Source: Candidatus Thiodiazotropha endoloripes
GTDB taxonomy: Bacteria; Pseudomonadota; Gammaproteobacteria; Chromatiales; Chromatiaceae
DNA length: 64,000 nt
Assembly (NCBI RefSeq): GCF_001708965.1
Contig: NZ_LVJW01000003.1
Span: 1,963,834-2,027,833 of the forward strand
Reading direction: 5' to 3'
Position numbers and translations under genes: made by a program. Below, piece after piece: positions 9,601-17,898 of this stretch (the stretch's first letter is position 1; each line of letters begins with the position of its first letter). The notes below the pieces were generated by a model. That model made no database searches. It was not told where the DNA came from and saw nothing but the letters and a program-made list of their open reading frames with translations.

Positions 9601-11581
9601 CACAGACCGCCGTTGTGGCCACATGGGTATCGTGTTTGCCGGTGGCACGAACACCATCATGACAGGAGTGACAGCTCTCGGTGACCCCTTCATGACTGAA
9701 GTTGCTGATCGTCCAGGCGTTGGTAGTGTGGCAGTTGTCGCATGAAGCAGTGGTCGGAATATGGTTATCGTGTTTACCGGTGGCCACACTGCCGTTATGG
9801 CAGGATTCACAGGTACCGGAGACCCCTTCATGGGTAAATCCTGTTAGAGTCCAGTCAGTGGTTGAGTGGCAGGCCTCACAGGGTGATGTGGTCAGGATAT
9901 GATCCGAATGCTTGCCGGTGGCGGTCACCCCATTGTGGCAGGATTCGCAATCCGCAGTGATCCCTTCATGGGAGAAGTTGTTGACGTTCCAGGCAGTGGT
10001 TGTGTGGCAGGTATCGCACTCGCCGTTGGTCTGCAGGTGATTGGCGTGTTTGCCGGTGGCGCGTACACCGTTGTGACAGGTTGAGCAGACGCCTGCGGTT
10101 TCAATCGAGCTGTGATCAAAGCTGACATCACTCCAGTTACTGGTTGAGTTATGACAGACATCGCACTGCTCGGTGGTCTCAATATGCGTCGCATGCATGC
10201 CGGTTGCCTGGCTGCCGTTGTGGCAGGTGGAGCAGCGTCCGGCGGCATCCACGCCGCTATGGTCAAAACTGGTATTCAGCCAGTTGTCAGTAGAGAGATG
10301 ACAGACATCGCACTGTTCGCTGGTCTGAATGTGCAGTGCATGCTTACCGGTCGCCCGGGTTCCGTCGTGACAGGTGGAACAGACACCGGCACTCTGGAAT
10401 CCGTCATGGCTGAAATTGATGACATGCCAGTTTGCGGTGGTTGCATGGCAGACGTCGCAGGATTCGTTGGTGACAATATGGGTATCGTGTTTGCCTGGCG
10501 CCTGTACTCCGTCGTGACAGCTTGCACAGGTACCCGGTACAACTTCACTGTGATCGAAACCAACCACACTCCAGTCCTCGGTTGAGGTATGGCAGGTATC
10601 ACACTCTGCAGTGGTCTGTACATGATCCGCATCTTTACCTGGCTGTGTGATACCGTCATGACAACTGGAGCAACGGCCAAACACCTCCTCTCCATGTACG
10701 AAGTTGACCACCAACCAGGAGTTGGTCGAGGTATGACAGATCTCACACGGCTCACTGGTTGGTACATGACCGACCGGCTTTCCGATTGCGCTGACCCCGT
10801 TATGACAGCTCTCGCAATCTCCCCGGATCCCGGCGTGGGAGAAATTATCCACTTGCCAGCTGTTGGTGGTGTGGCAGAGATCACAGGCCTCATTGGTCAC
10901 AATATGATTGGCCGATTTACCTGTGGCACTGATGCCGTTATGACAGCTTTCACAACTGCCGGCGGCAACTGCCGAGTGATCAAAAAAGACCAGCAGCCAG
11001 CTGTTGGTGATATGGCAGGTATCGCAAGGCTCTTCAGTTGCGATATGAGTATCGTGTTTGCCGCGGGCGATGTTGCCGTTATGGCAACTTTCGCAGGTGC
11101 CGGTCACAACCGAGTGATCCACACGGCTGACCCGTCCCCAGCTGAAAGTGGTATGACAGAACTCACAGGTATTCCCGGTGCTGATATGATCACTGTCCTT
11201 GCCCTGAGCTGCTGAACCGTTGTGGCAGGAGAAACAGCCACTGTCGATGGTACCGTGATCAAAACGGGCTACATGCCAACCGACTGTGGTATGGCAATCA
11301 TCACAGCGGTCATCGCTTTGAATATGATCGATCGGCTTACCGGCTGCATCGGTATCGTTGTGGCAGCCATCACACATAACCGGTGTACCCTGGAACTGGC
11401 CTTTATCGTGACACTGATCGCATTCAACGTTGCGGTGTTCACCAGTGAGCGGAAAGCCGGTTTCAAAGTGGTCGAATTCAGAGCTCTCTGCATGGACGAA
11501 ATTCATCAATGACATACTGACAACAAAAAGCAGCAGCCAACTGGCCTGTTGTAGCAGTAATCTCAATTTGGGCAGTCTCAT
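6644..11581 (-). CDS. Giant periplasmic/extracellular multiheme c-type cytochrome, 67 CXXCH motifs
   Basis: The 1645-residue product starts at the third of three consecutive ATGs. The GGAAG at 11594-11590 is eight bases from it. Residues 1-31 are a signal peptide (cut after VHA). I count 67 CXXCH motifs, the first at residue 54 and the last at about 1608. A CX4CH (CGSSGCH) near the C-terminus could be one more haem site. Most of the protein is one 46-48-residue module repeated: CDxCH, a Trp, F-[DST]-H, CxSCH-[ND]-G, ATGK, H-[IV]-x-T. Each module gives two haems and two further invariant His residues, which fits bis-His ligation. There is no lipobox and no membrane segment beyond the signal. 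The frame opening at 11692 overlaps the previous gene and is not used. Long haem chains of this kind serve as electron wires or capacitors. Location and partner are inferred from the cluster. Confidence 0.9.
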   Translation of the reverse strand: MRLPKLRLLLQQASWLLLFVVSMSLMNFVHAESSEFDHFETGFPLTGEHRNVECDQCHDKGQFQGTPVMCDGCHNDTDAAGKPIDHIQSDDRCDDCHTTVGWHVARFDHGTIDSGCFSCHNGSAAQGKDSDHISTGNTCEFCHTTFSWGRVSRVDHSVVTGTCESCHNGNIARGKHDTHIATEEPCDTCHITNSWLLVFFDHSAVAAGSCESCHNGISATGKSANHIVTNEACDLCHTTNSWQVDNFSHAGIRGDCESCHNGVSAIGKPVGHVPTSEPCEICHTSTNSWLVVNFVHGEEVFGRCSSCHDGITQPGKDADHVQTTAECDTCHTSTEDWSVVGFDHSEVVPGTCASCHDGVQAPGKHDTHIVTNESCDVCHATTANWHVINFSHDGFQSAGVCSTCHDGTRATGKHALHIQTSEQCDVCHLSTDNWLNTSFDHSGVDAAGRCSTCHNGSQATGMHATHIETTEQCDVCHNSTSNWSDVSFDHSSIETAGVCSTCHNGVRATGKHANHLQTNGECDTCHTTTAWNVNNFSHEGITADCESCHNGVTATGKHSDHILTTSPCEACHSTTDWTLTGFTHEGVSGTCESCHNGSVATGKHDNHIPTTASCDNCHTTNAWTISNFSHEGVTESCHSCHDGVRATGKHDTHVATTAVCEGCHTSTTSWAEVTFDHSIVTGTCASCHDGVTATGKSADHIETDAACDNCHISNETWTAVRFDHSGITSGCESCHNGVDATGKPDTHIPTTEPCENCHNTITWSTGRFDHAGVAGACSSCHDGVVATGKHASHIPTDAQCDSCHTSTIDWLLTTFNHDNVAASGNCSNCHDGTQATGKHAQHIETTAQCDICHLSTINWQDTSFDHSGVTTTGVCSSCHNGTTATGMHSNHIATTEQCDVCHNSTTTWLRVSFDHSAVPTAGVCSSCHNGVRATGKHAGHLQTNAQCDTCHTVDGWLISNFDHAGITGDCESCHDGTTATGKHAGHIATTQPCEDCHTPTNWNLNGFTHSGVTTACHLCHNGDIAIGKSPSHVLTNATCDTCHTTNSWTITNFNHDGVTDSCQSCHDGVRATGKHAAHVATTASCEACHTSTNNWLQITFDHAVVSGACASCHDGNTATGKPANHVQTNAACDNCHISNTTWLNIRFDHTGIVSGCASCHNNVDATGKPANHIPTNEPCENCHTTVTWATGTFDHAGVAGTCSSCHNGTIATGKHATHIATSGQCDSCHISTVNWLSVRFDHSTVTGTCQSCHNGTIATGKSASHVATNAACDVCHTSQTTWTAVNFDHSVVTGTCSSCHNGVTATGKPASHVPTTSECDACHTSQTNWLSVRFDHTNAAGNCSNCHDGITATGKDPGHVPTTAQCDDCHLSTTNWLNVRFTHGNVAGTCSTCHNGVTATGKHAGHIQTSGQCDTCHISTTDWANVDFNHGSIITGCSSCHNGSLATGKPGNHIPTTQECNICHNSTDNWLNVTFSHTNVAGTCSNCHNGTFATGKSANHLPTNAQCDDCHTSTSNWLSVTFDHSGVTGNCNSCHNGTIATGTPQGHFVTTQQCDACHTTNGWLPVINYRHTSGNYPGDHRANLSCQDCHSSNSESVPWPFPSYARSCAGCHANDYERGEDDHSGLSADRNCGSSGCHRVSDREW
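7769..9037 (-). repeat. 18-haem super-repeat, copy B, inside giant cytochrome gene
   Basis: Haem motifs 35-52 repeat motifs 17-34 in order. The first Cys codons of motifs 17, 35 and 53 lie at 10312, 9037 and 7768, so the blocks are 1275 and 1269 bases long. Matching landmarks include CDVCHNST, TAGVCSSCHNGVRATGK, CDNCHISN and CENCH-x-T-[IV]-TW, at the same place in each block. Confidence 0.8.
9038..10312 (-). repeat. 18-haem super-repeat, copy A, inside giant cytochrome gene
   Basis: This block covers haem motifs 17-34 of the giant cytochrome, nine two-haem modules. Module-specific features such as CDVCHLSTDNW, HATHIETTEQ and CENCHNTITW recur in the same order in copy B. The duplication is in frame and diverged, so it is not recent. 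Confidence 0.8.
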
Positions 11582-11606
11582 CATCATATCTTCCATACAG
11601 ACTCGA

Positions 11607-13181
11607 TCAGCGAATTTCCGGATTCTCGAATGTTTCGGTGGTGTGGCAGCGATCGCAATGCCGGCCAAAACCACCCCGATGTATGTCATCACCCCGATGA
11701 CAACCGTAACAATGGTTGGCTGACTGTTTATGTTCGGTCAGCTCAGCACGATGGCAGGCATGGCAGAAAACCTCGCCGTGCTTACCATCCAATGGAAATT
11801 CTGTCTGTTCGTCGTGATCAAAGGTCCATAGCATCCATGCATTTGGATTGTGGCAATCACCACACAACTCACCCATTTTTCCTTCATGGGTGTCATCTTT
11901 TTCATGACAGGACAAGCATACAATCTCTGTTTGTGGGTAGACCGCATCAAGATGACAGGATTCACAGGCGGTCACACTATGGATACCGATCAGAGGGAAG
12001 CGTGTTATGTCATGTTCAAAAAAGAGCTTCTCTGTCCAGCCCTTTTCATTGTGGCAGTAGCCGCAATCCTCACCCAGGTCGCCTTTGTGCAAATCGATGG
12101 CCCGATGACAGGTGATACACTCGGCCTCTTTCAAATCATCCATCGCGGCATTTCGATGACAGGCGTGACAACTCAGCTTTTTATGCTTGCCTTTCAATTC
12201 AAATTTAGCGTCCTTACCATGATCGAACTGGGTCTCTGTCCAACTTGAGGGACGATGACAATCCTGGCACTTCTCACCATTTCGCCCTTTATGGTCATCA
12301 TCTTTCTCATGACAGGCGAAACATTTTTTAGAAATTTTCTTTTCAAACGGCCCACGGGTGTGGCAGGTATCACAAGGCACATCTTTATGCTGGCCTTCCA
12401 GCGGAAATTCAGTATCGGCTCGATGGTCGAAAGCCAGTTCTTTCCAATCCTCGGTAGCATGGCACTTTGCACAGACTTTGCCGTAACGACCATTGTGCGC
12501 ATCATTGATCAAATGGCAGCCGATACACTCCTTGGGGGTATTTTTGTAGTGTTCATCGGCGTGACAGAGCTTACAATCGAGATCCCTGTGTTTGCCAGTC
12601 AGTGGATAGTCAGTATCCAGATCATGATCGAAATCCTGTTTGCGCCAGCTTTTTTCGTTATGACATTTATCGCACTCTTCGCCCAGTTCCCCCCGGTGGG
12701 CATCGTCCGACTCATGGCAATCGAAACAGAGTGAGGGGGCATGACTGTATTTCTTCTGCTCTTTGGTATGACAGAGTTGGCAGGCCAACTGTTCGTGGCG
12801 GCCCCTGAGCTGGAAATCAGTCTGTGAGTGATCGAAATCTTCCGTATCCAGATTGACGATATCCCGATCTCTTCCCTTATGATCGGTATGGCACTGTTTG
12901 CAGTTGGCGGCTCGCTGTTTATCCAGTCTGCCGTGGAACCCGGTACCCTGCTCGATATCTTTGGCCACATCACTGTGATCATGACAAGCGAGACATCGCT
13001 CTACCTGGTCGGCTTTTTTCAAGGTCTCATGGCAACTCTCACACTTCTCTTCAAACTCGGCGTGACCTTCGATTACCGGCCCCGGCATCAACAGTAGATC
13101 CAGCTTCCCTGCATAGCTTGGAGATAGAGTAAATATCATCAGCAATAGTACGCAAATGACATGCCAGCCAAATCGGTTCAT
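11607..13181 (-). CDS. Periplasmic multiheme c-type cytochrome, 21 CXXCH motifs
   Basis: The 524 residues start with a signal peptide (1-24, cut after SYA). I count 21 CXXCH motifs from about residue 48 to near the C-terminus. The spacing follows a cytochrome c3/c7-like repeat of about 65-70 residues: F-[DE]-H, FPL-x-G-x-H, CxxCH, CxxCH, H-x-G, CxxCH. It is richer in Lys, Asp and Glu than the 67-haem protein and its modules are of a different type, so the two are not copies. It lies between the cytochrome b gene and the giant cytochrome gene on the same strand, with gaps of 35 and 25 bases. The likely role is a periplasmic shuttle from the inner membrane to the giant cytochrome. Confidence 0.9.
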   Translation of the reverse strand: MNRFGWHVICVLLLMIFTLSPSYAGKLDLLLMPGPVIEGHAEFEEKCESCHETLKKADQVERCLACHDHSDVAKDIEQGTGFHGRLDKQRAANCKQCHTDHKGRDRDIVNLDTEDFDHSQTDFQLRGRHEQLACQLCHTKEQKKYSHAPSLCFDCHESDDAHRGELGEECDKCHNEKSWRKQDFDHDLDTDYPLTGKHRDLDCKLCHADEHYKNTPKECIGCHLINDAHNGRYGKVCAKCHATEDWKELAFDHRADTEFPLEGQHKDVPCDTCHTRGPFEKKISKKCFACHEKDDDHKGRNGEKCQDCHRPSSWTETQFDHGKDAKFELKGKHKKLSCHACHRNAAMDDLKEAECITCHRAIDLHKGDLGEDCGYCHNEKGWTEKLFFEHDITRFPLIGIHSVTACESCHLDAVYPQTEIVCLSCHEKDDTHEGKMGELCGDCHNPNAWMLWTFDHDEQTEFPLDGKHGEVFCHACHRAELTEHKQSANHCYGCHRGDDIHRGGFGRHCDRCHTTETFENPEIR

Positions 13182-13216
13182 GACGAATGTAGGTAGAGTG
13201 TTGCTTGCTTAACGGT

Positions 13217-14128
13217 CTAGTAGGCATGCACAGCATAGACATGCACAAAACCGGTAATCACCATCATGATGAAGAGCGGCATATGCAGCAGATGCCAGAT
13301 CCCAAAGAGTCTTTCATAGAAATGTAGCTCTAGAATCTGCCGAAGGATAGACCTGTGGGACAACAGCATTTTTCTGATGCGCAGCTGATTGCGCAGAACC
13401 TTCGACTTTGACCAGCCTTTTTTGTAGCCCACTGCCAGCAGTTTCTTGTTCAGTGAGCGCATTACTTTCGGGTAGAGCACTGCAGATGTATAGCGCATCT
13501 TGACCCAGTGTTTGGCACTGGCGATCGGGCCGGTAGGAGTGTTCATGACATCCTTTTCATACTGCTTCATCAGCTCCTTGGCTTTGGGATTCAGTTCAAA
13601 CAGGCGTCCCAATTTTTTTGTCAACACCAAAGAGTCGGCGTGCAATGAAGCGAATGTAGCCTTTTTACCATACAATCCGTAGTGGATTCGGGTATAGAAG
13701 TAACGCCCGAACAGACCGCTGATTGCAACAAACAACATACTATAGAGCGCCACCCGACCGTTCAGGGAGCCGATATGGTAGCTGGAGTGCATCATGATCA
13801 GCACCGGACCCAGCACACCAAACACCATGTGCAGGCGGAACCAGAACTTGACAGTCAGCCATTTGGACATAAAGTGGAGGCGTTTGCGCATCGGATAGAG
13901 CAGCAACAGCAACATCATGCTGCCACCGACGATACCGAACCAGTAGCCCCAGCCGACCTCAGCTGTCCACACCGCCTGGGAGTGGTTCAACCAGGCCATA
14001 TAGAGCAGCAGGAGTGAAAACAGGGTAAATCCAAGGGTTGTTATAAACCCCGCTCTGCGTTGCCAGGCAGAGAGAATGCTCTCCAGTACTGACTCATTTA
14101 CACTGGTTGATATGGCTGCTGTTTGCAT
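13217..14128 (-). CDS. Inner-membrane b-type cytochrome-like protein
   Basis: A 303-residue protein with about five membrane helices (about 28-46, 61-79, 99-118, 127-143 and 278-298) and a basic cytoplasmic stretch in between. Candidate haem-ligand His residues lie in 'RLHMVFGVLGPVLIMMHSSYHIG' and in the C-terminal 'IWHLLHMPLFIMMVITGFVHVY', an arrangement seen in ferric-reductase and formate-dehydrogenase type diheme cytochromes. I start at the ATG at 14128, which has AGGTG six bases upstream. GTG 14137 and ATG 14134 are alternatives. It is the first gene of the minus-strand cluster and divergent from the ferredoxin-flavoprotein, so it is the likely electron entry from quinol or from that flavoprotein. 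Haem content is inferred. Confidence 0.72.
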   Translation of the reverse strand: MQTAAISTSVNESVLESILSAWQRRAGFITTLGFTLFSLLLLYMAWLNHSQAVWTAEVGWGYWFGIVGGSMMLLLLLYPMRKRLHFMSKWLTVKFWFRLHMVFGVLGPVLIMMHSSYHIGSLNGRVALYSMLFVAISGLFGRYFYTRIHYGLYGKKATFASLHADSLVLTKKLGRLFELNPKAKELMKQYEKDVMNTPTGPIASAKHWVKMRYTSAVLYPKVMRSLNKKLLAVGYKKGWSKSKVLRNQLRIRKMLLSHRSILRQILELHFYERLFGIWHLLHMPLFIMMVITGFVHVYAVHAY

Positions 14129-14411
14129 CGACATCACCTACATATTTGGTATTAATTACAATCACTTACTTTTTTGTTACTGCTTTTTATTTAGAATGAG
14201 AGCCGCGATCAGCATTTTCTCCACATTACGTCTCTATGTTATGTTGGGACAAATTTCCCATCCATGAAGGGCTTCACAAAAAATCACTCTAAATACATTT
14301 ATGTTTTCGGCAGAAACCTCAGTGATTGAAATTACTGTGTACAATTTAGGCATCATTTCCCACAAACTGTGACAGTTAGCACTCTTTTGAGCTTTTGAGA
14401 CACGATCAACA
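14129..14411. promoter_or_regulatory. Divergent control region of the electron-transfer cluster
   Basis: This AT-rich stretch of about 280 bases separates the cytochrome b operon (minus) from the ferredoxin-flavoprotein and ankyrin genes (plus), so both promoters must lie here. I see no convincing sigma-70, sigma-54 or FNR site. Confidence 0.5.
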
Positions 14412-15728
14412 ATGCAGTACACCATCGATTTCCTGCTGATCTACCTAATACCCATACTGCTTGTATGGGCTATTTACATATTGCATAGCCGCAGGAAAAG
14501 TAAAAAGAATCTTGCTCTTAAGACAGAAGAGTTCGAAGCAGGCCTGACCGAACCGGCTTCGCTCCACCCATTGATCGATCCGGCAAAATGCATGGGTTGC
14601 GGAACCTGTGTGAAAGCCTGCCCGGAGCAGGCCAACCATCCCGTACTGGGGCTGATCGACAATAAGGCCGAGCTGATCGCTCCGACCAACTGCATCGGCC
14701 ACGGCGCTTGTAAAACCGCCTGTCCTTTCGATGCCATTACCCTGGTCTTCGGCACTGAACGTCGCGGCGTCGATATTCCCCTGCTGGATAATTTTCAAAC
14801 CAGCATGCCGGGCATTTACATCGCCGGTGAACTGGGTGGCATGGGTCTGATCAGAAATGCCATCGTGCAGGGAACCAAAGCCATGGATCAGATCCTGGAG
14901 GCACTCAAAAGTGAGGGCAGCGCACCCCTGGATCTGCTGATCGTGGGCGCCGGACCGGCCGGATTCTGTGCCTCATTGCAGGCGATGGAGAAAAAGATCA
15001 AATACAAGACTGTGGAGCAGGAATCTCTGGGGGGAACGGTTTTTCAATTTCCCAGAGGCAAACTGGTGATGACCGCGCCGGTAAAACTGCCGCTGGTTGG
15101 TGAGGTAAAATTTACTGAAACAACCAAAGAGAAGCTGCTTGAGTTCTGGGAGGATGTAGAACGCAAGACCGGTGTGCAGATCAGCTACCATGAGCGGGTG
15201 GAGAAGATTACAGCCAACCCGGCAGGTGGCTATGATGTCAAAACCAACAAGGACACCTATCATACCCGCATGGTCCTGCTGGCTATCGGCCGACGGGGCA
15301 CTCCCCGAAAACTCGGTGTGCCTGGAGAGGATTTGAGTAAGATCACCTACCGCTTGATCGATCCGGAACAGTATAAAAACCAGCATGTCCTGGTGGTTGG
15401 CGGCGGTGACAGTGCGCTTGAGGCTGCAACCAGTATCGCTGCGGAACCTGGCACTACAGTCACCCTCTCCTACCGCAGTGGCGCCTTTAGCCGGGCGAAG
15501 AAAAAAAATCGGGAAAAGGTGGATCAGGCTGCAGAATCAGGCCAGATCAATCTGTTGCTCAGTACCAATGTCACTGAATTCACAGAAGAGACTGTGACCA
15601 TCGACAAAGGTGGGGAGAAGATTGAAATTCCCAATGACGCTGCCATCATCTGTGCCGGCGGTATACTTCCAACAGGTTTTCTTAAAGAGACTGGTATCAA
15701 TGTGGAAACCAAACATGGCACTGCCTAG
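14412..15728 (+). CDS. Membrane-anchored ferredoxin/flavoprotein oxidoreductase, permuted TrxB-like fold
   Basis: The 438 residues start with one membrane helix (about 5-24). A 2[4Fe-4S]-type ferredoxin domain follows, with motif 1 at C60, C63, C66 and C70, and motif 2 at C94, H97, C100 and C104. His replaces the second Cys of motif 2. Residues 133-160 (PGIYIAGE...IRNAIVQGTKA) match the FAD motif that normally closes thioredoxin-reductase-like proteins, yet here it precedes GAGPAG (179-184). The second nucleotide motif GGGDSA is at 330-335. The protein ends right after 'AIICAGG', where the missing motif would follow. There is no redox CXXC. It probably passes electrons between NAD(P)H or ferredoxin and a membrane partner such as the divergent cytochrome b. 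The direction of flow is unknown. Confidence 0.82.
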   Translation: MQYTIDFLLIYLIPILLVWAIYILHSRRKSKKNLALKTEEFEAGLTEPASLHPLIDPAKCMGCGTCVKACPEQANHPVLGLIDNKAELIAPTNCIGHGACKTACPFDAITLVFGTERRGVDIPLLDNFQTSMPGIYIAGELGGMGLIRNAIVQGTKAMDQILEALKSEGSAPLDLLIVGAGPAGFCASLQAMEKKIKYKTVEQESLGGTVFQFPRGKLVMTAPVKLPLVGEVKFTETTKEKLLEFWEDVERKTGVQISYHERVEKITANPAGGYDVKTNKDTYHTRMVLLAIGRRGTPRKLGVPGEDLSKITYRLIDPEQYKNQHVLVVGGGDSALEAATSIAAEPGTTVTLSYRSGAFSRAKKKNREKVDQAAESGQINLLLSTNVTEFTEETVTIDKGGEKIEIPNDAAIICAGGILPTGFLKETGINVETKHGTA

Positions 15729-17760
15729 TTCAAACACAATAATCAGACAGACAGGGATGGTACTGTTGCTATGTCTTATGCTGGTTGCACCCTTTCCAAT
15801 ACTCTCTGCAGAACATGCCGAGGCTGAAGCGGCCATACGTATCCGGGATTTCAATCGTGCCGTCGAAATCTACACACAACTTGCAGAACAGGGAGATGCC
15901 GAGGCGCAATTTGCATTGGGAGGGCTCTATCGTGCCGGCCGCGGTGTCAAAAAGGATTATGCCAAGGCGCTCCACTGGTACCTGAAAGCAGCCAACCAGG
16001 AGCATCCCGAAGCGCAATACACCACCGGGACCATGTATGAAAACGGCTGGGGTATCGATGCAGATTCAGCAGTCGCCAGTGAATGGTACGACAAAGCCGC
16101 CATTCAGGGTCATCGGTTGGCGAAAAAGCGTTTGGAGAATCTTTCCACCACCTCCCCGGTGACCGGCTTGAGCGACCAACAGGCGGCTGAGTTACTCAAT
16201 CGCGCAGCGGCGGCGGGCAAGAGTGAAACCCTGAAGCGTATCCTGGCATCAGGTCTCTCACCCGATACCCGGGATGAGTTCAGTCGCAGTGCGCTGCATG
16301 AGGCAGCCATCAATGGCCGAACAGATGCCGTTGAAATCCTGCTCGCGGCAGGCGCCAACCCGAATACCAGCGACAGCCTCGGTGACACCCCGCTCCACTC
16401 GGCTGCAGGATTGGGCTATGCATCGATTGTGCGCAGCCTGATCAAGGCTGGAGCCAAGTCGGAAACCCTGGACGCCAACGAAAATACGCCTTTACTGGTC
16501 GCCACCGGCAGAAAGCACCTGGAGGCCGTCAAGGTCCTGCTTGACAATGGTGCCAGCGTAAATGCCAAAAACCGCAAAAAACAGACCTCGCTGGATATGG
16601 CACTGCTGCGCAATGACAAAGCGATTGCCAAACAACTTAAGGCAGCCGGAGGCATTGCAACCCAAACTCGAAACAAGACTAAAGAGTTCCCGGATCTTGC
16701 AAAGATCACTGCATCAATATCCCTGTCGAACGAAAACCCGGATAATCAGAGTAATCCGTTTGCAGGCTGGAGCACGTTGCATCTTGCCGCCTGGCGCGGC
16801 CAGAAGCCTTTGATCGAGGCTCTGCTCAAGCAGGAGAGTGAACTCGATACACTGGACCCGGAAGGGTTAACTCCGTTAAGCCGAAGCGTATGGCAAGGCC
16901 ACAACGAAGTGACCACGTTACTGCTTGATCATGGCGCTGATCCCAATCTGGCCGCCAGCGGCAGCCCTACCCCACTGCTGCTGGCCTGTCGTGAGAACAA
17001 TCTGAAGCTGGTAAAACTGTTGATCGCACGAGGTGCAATAATTGATGTCTCCGGCAAACATCAGATAACGCCGCTGCATTTGGCGATCGAACAACAGAAC
17101 CAGGAATTGGTTGAACTGTTGATTAAAAACAATGCCCGATTGTCCAAGACCACCGACACCGGCATCACACCACTGATTCTGGCTGTACTCAAATCCCAGC
17201 CTGAGATCGTTAATATATTGCTTTCGCGCGGTGCCTCACCTGATCAGGCAGATGATAAGGGCCGGACCCCACTCTACCATGCGATTGATGTCGGTGATCC
17301 TGCGATTTTTCATCGGCTGTTGAAGAGTGGCGCAAAAATCGAGTTGCAGGCTGATGATGGACTCACTCCAATGATGCGCGCCGCTGCAAATGGTCATGCC
17401 GATATGGTGAAAGAGCTGATACCAAGGGAAGGCTATGTGGATCGGCTGAGTAATAATGGCAATACTGCATTGATGCTGGCAGCCAGAAGCGGTTCACTGA
17501 ACACCCTGAATATCCTGTTACGCTACTCGGAAAATCTGGAACATCGCAACAATGCGGGTAACAGTGCTCTGATGCTCGCAGCCGAACAGGGACACCTCTC
17601 CATTGTGAAACGCCTGTTGGAGATGAAAGCCAACGCGCACCATCTCAACCTCCGACGCGAGAGTGCCGAGGACCTCGCCAAACAGGGTAATCACGATGAG
17701 GTTGCTGAATATATCAAGGCCAATAAAGGCAGTGGTGGACTGCTCGACTTGATGCGCTAG
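15715..17760 (+). CDS. Secreted Sel1-like and ankyrin repeat protein
   Basis: The 681-residue protein starts at ATG 15715, overlapping the flavoprotein stop by 14 bases, with GGAA about eight bases upstream. A signal peptide or anchor (about 15-31, LLLCLMLVAPFPILSA) is followed by two to three Sel1-like TPR units ('GDAEAQFALGGLYRAGRGV', 'HPEAQYTTGTMYENGWGI') and then about fourteen ankyrin repeats running to the C-terminus, with many 'TPLxxA' and 'LLxxGAxxx' signatures. It has no catalytic motif. Ankyrin and Sel1 solenoids bind other proteins, so it may scaffold periplasmic cytochromes. The translational overlap with the flavoprotein makes a joint function likely. A longer frame from 15610 lies inside the upstream gene and is not used. 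Confidence 0.85.
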   Translation: MALPSSNTIIRQTGMVLLLCLMLVAPFPILSAEHAEAEAAIRIRDFNRAVEIYTQLAEQGDAEAQFALGGLYRAGRGVKKDYAKALHWYLKAANQEHPEAQYTTGTMYENGWGIDADSAVASEWYDKAAIQGHRLAKKRLENLSTTSPVTGLSDQQAAELLNRAAAAGKSETLKRILASGLSPDTRDEFSRSALHEAAINGRTDAVEILLAAGANPNTSDSLGDTPLHSAAGLGYASIVRSLIKAGAKSETLDANENTPLLVATGRKHLEAVKVLLDNGASVNAKNRKKQTSLDMALLRNDKAIAKQLKAAGGIATQTRNKTKEFPDLAKITASISLSNENPDNQSNPFAGWSTLHLAAWRGQKPLIEALLKQESELDTLDPEGLTPLSRSVWQGHNEVTTLLLDHGADPNLAASGSPTPLLLACRENNLKLVKLLIARGAIIDVSGKHQITPLHLAIEQQNQELVELLIKNNARLSKTTDTGITPLILAVLKSQPEIVNILLSRGASPDQADDKGRTPLYHAIDVGDPAIFHRLLKSGAKIELQADDGLTPMMRAAANGHADMVKELIPREGYVDRLSNNGNTALMLAARSGSLNTLNILLRYSENLEHRNNAGNSALMLAAEQGHLSIVKRLLEMKANAHHLNLRRESAEDLAKQGNHDEVAEYIKANKGSGGLLDLMR

Positions 17761-17898
17761 ATCTATATAAGCCGTGATTAAAGATGCCAATGGATCTGAA
17801 CAGCGATTGGGGTGTTAGCGTCTATTTGCGCTGATTCCCACTATTTTCGGCTAATGTATAGTGCCTGTTATATCTCGCAGATGTTTAAGAAACAGACA

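Noticed and set aside
6842-12734. Many long plus-strand frames opposite the multiheme genes
   Set aside because: They are shadows of the repeated cytochrome codons. The minus-strand frames carry signal peptides and 88 CXXCH motifs.
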